A stretch of 10,328 bases of DNA from Candidatus Accumulibacter sp. UBA704 (GTDB taxonomy: Bacteria; Pseudomonadota; Gammaproteobacteria; Burkholderiales; Rhodocyclaceae), in NCBI GenBank assembly GCA_002304785.1, contig DBMG01000046.1, positions 15,990 through 26,317 on the forward strand, given 5' to 3'. Shown one piece after another: positions 6,448 through 10,328 of the stretch (position 1 is its first letter; each line of letters begins with the position of its first letter). The position numbers were made by a program, and so were the translations under genes. The notes under the pieces are model-generated. The model ran no database searches. It was given only the letters and a program-made list of their open reading frames with translations, and was not told the DNA's origin.

Positions 6448-7445
6448 ATACGAAATCTGCTCTGTTCAAGGAACACATGGTCGAACTGCGCCTGTTCGGC
6501 GTACTGCTCGGCCTGATGGTGGTCCTGTCCCTAATCTCCGACCGTTTTCTCACGGTGGACAACCTGACCAACGTGCTGTGGTCGGTATGCCTGATCGGCA
6601 TCATGACCACCGGCGCCATTTACGCGCCGATCACCGGCGGGATCGATCTGTCGGTGGCGTCGATGGCCGCCCTCGCAGGAATCCTGGCCAACGTGTTCAT
6701 GAACACGCTCGGGATGAACTGGATCGTCGCCATCCTCATCACGCTGGTCATCGGCGCGGGCATCGGCTGGCTGAACGGCGTCGTGACCACCAAGTTCCTG
6801 GTGCCGGCATTCATCGTCACGATGGCCGCCAAGACCTATCTGTTCGGCGTCGCCATGCTGGTGTCGAACGGCGACCAGATCACGATCATGGAGCCAGCGC
6901 CGTTCCTGCAGATCGGTATCGGCAAGCTCCTCGGCATCCCGATCCCGATCTACATCATGTTTACCCTGGTCATCCTCAGCCACATCCTGCTGAAGAAAAC
7001 GGTATTCGGCCGCCGCACCATTGCCGTCGGCGCCAACGAAGTTGCGGCCAAGCTGACGGGCGTCAACCCCGACCGGACCCGAATCATCGTCTATACGATC
7101 TCGTCGGTAACGGCAACCATCGCCGGCATCGTGATGGCTTCGCTGACCCAGCAGGCCTACGCCATGAACGCCACCGGCTACGAGCTGGACGTCATAACCG
7201 CCATCGTCGTCGGCGGCACCAGCCTGATGGGCGGCAGCGGGTCGGTAGTCGGCGCGCTGATCGGTGCGGTGATGGTCGGCTTCATCAACAACGGACTCAA
7301 CCTCCTGGACATGCCCTCGGCCTTCCACCCGATCGCCACCGGTATAGTCATTCTGGTCGCGTTGATCATGAATCAGGGCGTCAGCGTCCCCGCAGTTCTG
7401 AAGAGATGGTTCGCCCGGCCGGGCGCAGCCGAAGCGGCAAAATAG
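6444..7445 (+). CDS. CUT2 sugar ABC transporter permease (RbsC-like), second of two
   Basis: Second inner-membrane permease of the BPD_transp_2 family, 333 residues with about ten hydrophobic segments. Conserved motifs are ITGGIDLSVAS (63-73), IGWLNGVVTTKFLVPAFIVTM (107-127 region), the coupling loop AVGANEVAAKLTGV (194-207), and GYELDVITAIVVGG (245-258) followed by LMGGSGSVVG. It is clearly homologous to the first permease of the operon but well diverged from it, so this is an old paralogue pair rather than a recent duplication. Presumably the two form a heterodimeric channel. The start overlaps the ATPase stop as ATGA, with a GAGGGTGG-like ribosome site upstream. It is the last gene of the operon; an intrinsic terminator begins 26 bases after its stop. 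Confidence 0.93.
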   Translation: MNTKSALFKEHMVELRLFGVLLGLMVVLSLISDRFLTVDNLTNVLWSVCLIGIMTTGAIYAPITGGIDLSVASMAALAGILANVFMNTLGMNWIVAILITLVIGAGIGWLNGVVTTKFLVPAFIVTMAAKTYLFGVAMLVSNGDQITIMEPAPFLQIGIGKLLGIPIPIYIMFTLVILSHILLKKTVFGRRTIAVGANEVAAKLTGVNPDRTRIIVYTISSVTATIAGIVMASLTQQAYAMNATGYELDVITAIVVGGTSLMGGSGSVVGALIGAVMVGFINNGLNLLDMPSAFHPIATGIVILVALIMNQGVSVPAVLKRWFARPGAAEAAK

Positions 7446-7471
7446 CAACAACACAGTGTGTCATGGCTTAG

Positions 7472-7499
7472 AATCCCGGGTTCGCCCCGGGATTTTTTT
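7472..7499 (+). terminator. Intrinsic terminator ending the sugar importer operon
   Basis: A perfect nine-base stem, AATCCCGGG (7472-7480) with CCCGGGATT (7486-7494), closes a TTCGC loop and runs into a T-tract (TTTTTC after the stem). This is a canonical rho-independent terminator directly after the last permease gene. It makes the downstream dehydrogenase a separate transcription unit unless readthrough occurs. Confidence 0.92.
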
Positions 7500-7521
7500 C
7501 GCTCGTTTTTCACCCAATTCC

Positions 7522-7539
7522 ATGCTGCCGCCGCCATGA
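7522..7539 (+). other. Five-codon leader frame (Met-Leu-Pro-Pro-Pro-stop) overlapping the dehydrogenase start
   Basis: ATG at 7522 opens ATG-CTG-CCG-CCG-CCA-TGA, whose stop overlaps the dehydrogenase ATG at 7536 in an ATGA arrangement. Three consecutive prolines are a known ribosome-stalling context relieved by EF-P. There is no ribosome site before it, and the dehydrogenase start also lacks one. Whether it is translated is unknown; it may be chance. Confidence 0.2.
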
Positions 7540-8720
7540 TCAACATCACTGACTTCAGTTTCGCCCGCATGCCGGAAATCCATTTCGGCGCCGGGAAGCT
7601 CGCGCTGCTGCCACGCCTGATCGGCCAGCGCGGGAAAACCGTCCTGCTGGTCACCGGCTCCTCGTCATTCGTGCGCTCCGCCCGCTACGTGCGCCTGACG
7701 GAAGGACTCGCCGAAGCCGGCATCCGCGTCTTCCACTGCTCGGTATCGGGCGAGCCTTCACCCGATTTCGTCGACGTCACGGTCACGCGACACCGCGACG
7801 AAGGCGTCACCTGCGTCGTCGGCATCGGCGGCGGCAGCGTCCTCGACGCCGCCAAGGCCGTCTCGGCGATGCTCCTGCAGCATGGCTCCGTCGCCCCCTA
7901 CCTCGAATGCGTCGATACGCAGAAGCATGATGGTCGCAAGGTGCCCTACATCGCTGTTCCGACCTCCTCGGGCACAGGCGCGGAGGCCACCAAGAACGCC
8001 GTCCTGAGCCACATCGGCGCCGACGGCTACAAGAGTTCGCTACGCCACGACAATTTCGTACCCGACATCGCGCTCGTCGATCCCGAACTGACGCTGACCT
8101 GCCCGCCGGACGTCACTGCCGCTTGCGGACTCGACGCACTCACGCAGCTGCTCGAAGCCTACGTATCGAGCAAGTCGTCGCCGATGACCGACGCGCTGGC
8201 ATTGAGCGGACTGCAGCATATTGCCGCCGGCTTTGTTCCGGCTTTCGAGAACGGACTGCATGATGTCAAAGCACGCGGCCACATGGCCTATGCCGCCCTG
8301 CTCTCAGGCATCGTGCTGGCCAATGCCGGACTGGGCGTAGTGCACGGTTTCGCCGGACCGATCGGCGGATTCTTCCCGATGCCGCACGGCGTCGTCTGCG
8401 GCACGCTGATCGGCGCGGCCACGCGGATCAACATCGAAGCCTTGCGCTTGGACGCGCAAAAAAACAGGATCCCGCTGGAGAAACTCGCCAAAGCCGGAGT
8501 CGTATTGTCAGGCCAAGCGGCGACCACAACCGAAGCGGGTTGCGAACGGCTGATGGAGACCCTGGAGCAGTGGATCGAAAAAACCCGCATCGCCCGGCTC
8601 TCCGCCTACGGCATTACGCCGGGCGATTTCGCCCGCATTCTCGACAAGTCAAACAACAAGAACAGCCCGATTACCTTGAGCCGCGATCAAATGCGGGCAA
8701 TCCTCGAAGCGCGCCTCTGA
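7536..8720 (+). CDS. Iron-containing (group III) alcohol dehydrogenase family protein
   Basis: Cytoplasmic NAD(P)-dependent oxidoreductase of the Fe-ADH superfamily (relatives include FucO, DhaT and GbsB), interconverting an aldehyde or ketone and an alcohol. It is 394 residues from the chosen ATG. Domains in order: N-terminal Rossmann-like half starting FSFARMPEIHFGAGKL, nucleotide-phosphate motif GIGGGSVLDAAKA (96-108), PTSSGTGAEAT (142-152), then the helical metal-binding half with D200, H270 and H284 (in PMPHG). The second ligand position, usually His in DALTH, is Q204 here (DALTQ), a substitution I believe recurs in some subfamilies. The frame stays open upstream to 7458, but that would place the start inside the terminator hairpin, and the family alignment begins near 7536; no clear ribosome site is present. 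It probably shares a transcript with the exporter 32 bases downstream. The substrate cannot be assigned; glycolaldehyde, lactaldehyde or sulfoacetaldehyde reduction are possibilities. Confidence 0.88.
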   Translation: MINITDFSFARMPEIHFGAGKLALLPRLIGQRGKTVLLVTGSSSFVRSARYVRLTEGLAEAGIRVFHCSVSGEPSPDFVDVTVTRHRDEGVTCVVGIGGGSVLDAAKAVSAMLLQHGSVAPYLECVDTQKHDGRKVPYIAVPTSSGTGAEATKNAVLSHIGADGYKSSLRHDNFVPDIALVDPELTLTCPPDVTAACGLDALTQLLEAYVSSKSSPMTDALALSGLQHIAAGFVPAFENGLHDVKARGHMAYAALLSGIVLANAGLGVVHGFAGPIGGFFPMPHGVVCGTLIGAATRINIEALRLDAQKNRIPLEKLAKAGVVLSGQAATTTEAGCERLMETLEQWIEKTRIARLSAYGITPGDFARILDKSNNKNSPITLSRDQMRAILEARL

Positions 8721-8752
8721 CGCGCCATCGCTGCCCCTCAAAGGAGAACTGC

Positions 8753-9553
8753 ATGGAATGGTGGCTGGCCTATATCGCGCTGGGCTTGTTTACCGGGTTT
8801 TCGGCGGGCATGCTGGGAATCGGCGGAGGCCTCGTGATGGTGCCGACGCTGACCATGATGTTCACGGCGCAGGCCGGGTTTCCTGCCGGCGAAGCACTGC
8901 ACATGGCGCTCGGCACGTCGATGGCCACCATTCTCTTCACCTCGCTCTCCAGCCTGCGGGCTCACCATAAGCACCAGGCAGTGCTGTGGAGAGTGGTCTT
9001 GCAGATTGCTCCGGGGATTCTGTTCGGCACGCTGATCGGCACGCTGTTCGCCTCGCACGTTCCGGCAAAACCCCTGGCCGTCTTTTTCACGCTCTTCGTC
9101 TGCTTCGTGGCCCTGCAGATGATCCTCGACCTGAGGCCCAAAGCGGCGCGCGAGCTTCCCGGAGCCGTGGCGGTGTTCGGCGTCGGCACGGGGATCGGTG
9201 CGATTTCTTCGCTGGTCGCCATCGGCGGCGGCGCACTGACCGTACCTTTCCTGACCTGGTGCAACGTCAAGGTACAGAAAGCCATCGGCACCTCGGCCGC
9301 CGTCGGTTTCCCCATCGCTGCGGGAGGCTCCCTCGGCTATATCTACAACGGCTGGGGCCACGCCGCGCTGCCGCCCGGGAGCATCGGATACGTCTTTCTC
9401 CCGGCGCTGCTGTGGATGATTCCCTTCAGCATGCTCGCCGCCCCGCTAGGAGCACGGACGACGCACCGCTTGCCCGTGTCCGTCCTGAAACGCATCTTCG
9501 CCGCGCTGCTGATCGCGCTGGCCGGCCGCATGCTCTGGAAACTTTTTTCCTGA
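8753..9553 (+). CDS. TauE/SafE family membrane protein (putative sulfite/organosulfonate exporter)
   Basis: Inner-membrane protein of 266 residues with about eight hydrophobic segments and the internal duplication of the TauE/SafE (DUF81) family. The first half carries GFSAGMLGIGGGLVMVPTL (15-33) and ALGTS (52-56); the second repeats these as GAISSLVAIGGGALTVPFL (149-167) and AIGTS (177-181). Family members have been linked to export of sulfite, sulfoacetate, isethionate and other small anions, but most are uncharacterised. AAGGAG (8741-8746), six bases before the ATG, fixes the start and rules out the much longer in-frame extension into the dehydrogenase gene. The 32-base gap after the dehydrogenase implies co-transcription. 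No terminator is seen after its stop. The family call is firm; the transported compound is unknown. Confidence 0.9.
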   Translation: MEWWLAYIALGLFTGFSAGMLGIGGGLVMVPTLTMMFTAQAGFPAGEALHMALGTSMATILFTSLSSLRAHHKHQAVLWRVVLQIAPGILFGTLIGTLFASHVPAKPLAVFFTLFVCFVALQMILDLRPKAARELPGAVAVFGVGTGIGAISSLVAIGGGALTVPFLTWCNVKVQKAIGTSAAVGFPIAAGGSLGYIYNGWGHAALPPGSIGYVFLPALLWMIPFSMLAAPLGARTTHRLPVSVLKRIFAALLIALAGRMLWKLFS

Positions 9554-9819
9554 CGCTGCGGTCAATGTGCCATCTCGTGTCATGGTTGCCACTCGCAAGT
9601 CGGTAAAAAACTCACCATTCCTCAAGCTGTCGGCATTTCGGATTTCCGCATTTCAGGCTCGGAGACTTGGTTTCGCCTTGCCTCCACCTACCTGTGAGAG
9701 TAGCATTGCTGGCTCACGGCGAGGTTTCAACCGCATTTCCGGAACTTGCTGCATCCGTTCGACTGACTGCATTTCCGGTTGAAAACGCCGAAAGTTTTTA
9801 ATTCCTGAAAGGTATAGTC
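9554..9819 (+). promoter_or_regulatory. Upstream region of methylmalonyl-CoA mutase with repeated GCATTTC motifs
   Basis: No gene is supported in these 266 bases. The motif GCATTTC occurs four times in the same orientation (9633, 9648, 9733, 9769), each followed within two bases by GG. The last two copies are identical over ten bases (GCATTTCCGG) and lie 36 bases apart, close to a multiple of the helical turn; the first two are 15 apart. TTCCGGAA (9737-9744) is a short palindrome within one copy. An imperfect hairpin (GTGAG 9694-9698 with CTCAC 9713-9717) has no U-tract. No convincing -35/-10 pair and no cobalamin riboswitch signature was found. The repeats may be binding sites for a regulator of the mutase. 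Confidence 0.4.
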
Positions 9820-10328
9820 ATGTCCAACGAGAACGCTCCTGTATTCCCCGATTCTTCCAATCTGGATGCATGGAAGAAAGCAGCCAGCAAGTCCGCCCCC
9901 GGCGGCGACGTTGAAAACCTGAACTGGACTACGTCCGAAGGCATCGTCGTCAAGCCCCTGTACACCAAGGCCGATGTTGCCGATCTGCCCTGCACCGACA
10001 CGCTGCCGGGCTTCGCGCCCTACACCCGCGGCCCGCAAGCCACGATGTACGCAGTGCGCCCCTGGACGATTCGCCAATATGCCGGATTCTCCACCGCCAC
10101 CGAATCCAACGCGTTCTACCGCAAGGCGCTGGCCGCCGGCGGACAGGGCGTTTCCGTCGCGTTCGACCTGGCCACCCACCGCGGCTATGACTCGGACAAT
10201 CCCCGCGTCGTCGGCGACGTCGGCAAGGCCGGCGTGGCGATCGACTCCGTCGAGGACATGAAGATTCTGTTCGACGGCATTCCGCTCGACAAGATCTCCG
10301 TTTCGATGACCATGAACGGCGCCGTGCT
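9820..10328 (+). CDS. Methylmalonyl-CoA mutase large/catalytic subunit, 3'-truncated by window edge
   Basis: Adenosylcobalamin-dependent mutase interconverting (R)-methylmalonyl-CoA and succinyl-CoA, the last step of propionyl-CoA use or the key step of propionate formation. The frame starts at ATG 9820 with AAAGG seven bases upstream and runs off the end, showing 169 complete codons of a protein usually near 710-730 residues. The visible part is the start of the substrate-binding TIM barrel. A variable leader is followed by PGFAPYTRGPQATMY, then RPWTIRQYAGFSTA, FDLATHRGYDSDNPRV and KISVSMTMNGAV, all highly characteristic of the family. The Arg/Tyr-rich TMYAVRPWTIRQYAG stretch lines the CoA and active site. 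The C-terminal B12-binding domain is outside the window, so it cannot be seen whether this is a single-chain (MutB/ScpA-like) or two-subunit enzyme. Its relation to the upstream exporter is unclear; a 266-base gap suggests its own promoter. Confidence 0.95.
   Translation, partial: MSNENAPVFPDSSNLDAWKKAASKSAPGGDVENLNWTTSEGIVVKPLYTKADVADLPCTDTLPGFAPYTRGPQATMYAVRPWTIRQYAGFSTATESNAFYRKALAAGGQGVSVAFDLATHRGYDSDNPRVVGDVGKAGVAIDSVEDMKILFDGIPLDKISVSMTMNGAV

Noticed and set aside
6444..7445. Recent tandem duplication of the two permease genes
   Set aside because: The proteins share family motifs only and have diverged through most of their length, so they are old paralogues.
6425..7471. Plus-strand frame of 348 codons and an antisense frame (6531-7454) over the second permease
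   Set aside because: Both are Arg/His/Asp-rich shadows of the permease at 6444-7445, which has all BPD_transp_2 motifs.
7458..7535. Longer N-terminus for the Fe-ADH (start at 7458)
   Set aside because: It would start inside and translate through the intrinsic terminator at 7472-7499. The family's conserved N-terminus begins near 7536.
8540..8752. Extended start for the TauE/SafE protein at 8540
   Set aside because: The extension lies in the dehydrogenase gene in another frame. A proper AAGGAG site and hydrophobic N-terminus place the start at 8753.
9554..9819. Cobalamin riboswitch before the B12-dependent mutase
   Set aside because: No B12-box-like conserved core or fitting helices were recognised, and the gap is only 266 bases with simple direct repeats.

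Overview
The window is about 10.3 kb of moderately GC-rich bacterial DNA. The set of Gram-negative sugar ABC transporters, the UlaE/AraD-type epimerases, a TauE-like exporter and a methylmalonyl-CoA mutase without a visible B12 riboswitch suggest a proteobacterium. Codon use and protein flavour point most likely to a betaproteobacterium (Rhodocyclales or Burkholderiales). That placement is an inference from the sequence, not a database result. No RNA gene, CRISPR array, insertion sequence or phage gene is visible.

Layout. (1) Positions 1-699 (+) hold the 3' part of a MalG-type (CUT1) sugar or polyol ABC permease. (2) A hairpin at 713-742 separates it from a convergent two-gene operon on the minus strand. 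That operon encodes an L-xylulose-5-phosphate 3-epimerase (UlaE/SgbU type, 1458-2312) and an L-ribulose-5-phosphate 4-epimerase (AraD/UlaF type, 763-1458), coupled by a TAATG overlap. (3) A 557-bp divergent intergenic region (2313-2869) carries promoter candidates at both ends and repeated operator-like half-sites. (4) A four-gene plus-strand CUT2 (ribose-type) ABC importer follows: binding protein (2870-3808), permease (3908-4915), double ATPase (4912-6447) and a second permease (6444-7445). It ends at a textbook intrinsic terminator (7472-7499). (5) A second plus-strand unit holds an iron-type alcohol dehydrogenase (7536-8720) and a TauE/SafE exporter (8753-9553). (6) A 266-bp gap with a repeated GCATTTC motif precedes the start of methylmalonyl-CoA mutase (9820 to the window edge).

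How the genes may work together. UlaE and AraD perform consecutive steps, L-xylulose-5-P to L-ribulose-5-P to D-xylulose-5-P, and so feed the pentose phosphate pathway. Operator-like half-sites at both ends of the divergent region suggest that one sugar-responsive repressor controls both the importer and the epimerases. The likely substrate is therefore an L-xylulose precursor such as L-arabitol, L-lyxose, L-xylulose or an ascorbate/gulonate breakdown product. No kinase, dehydrogenase or regulator lies in the window; these are probably upstream beside the MalG-type transporter, or elsewhere.

No clearly new type of system stands out. The points most worth a second look are the shared-operator architecture, the importer with two different permeases flanking its ATPase, the Fe-ADH with Gln at a usual metal-ligand position next to a TauE exporter, and the repeats upstream of the mutase.
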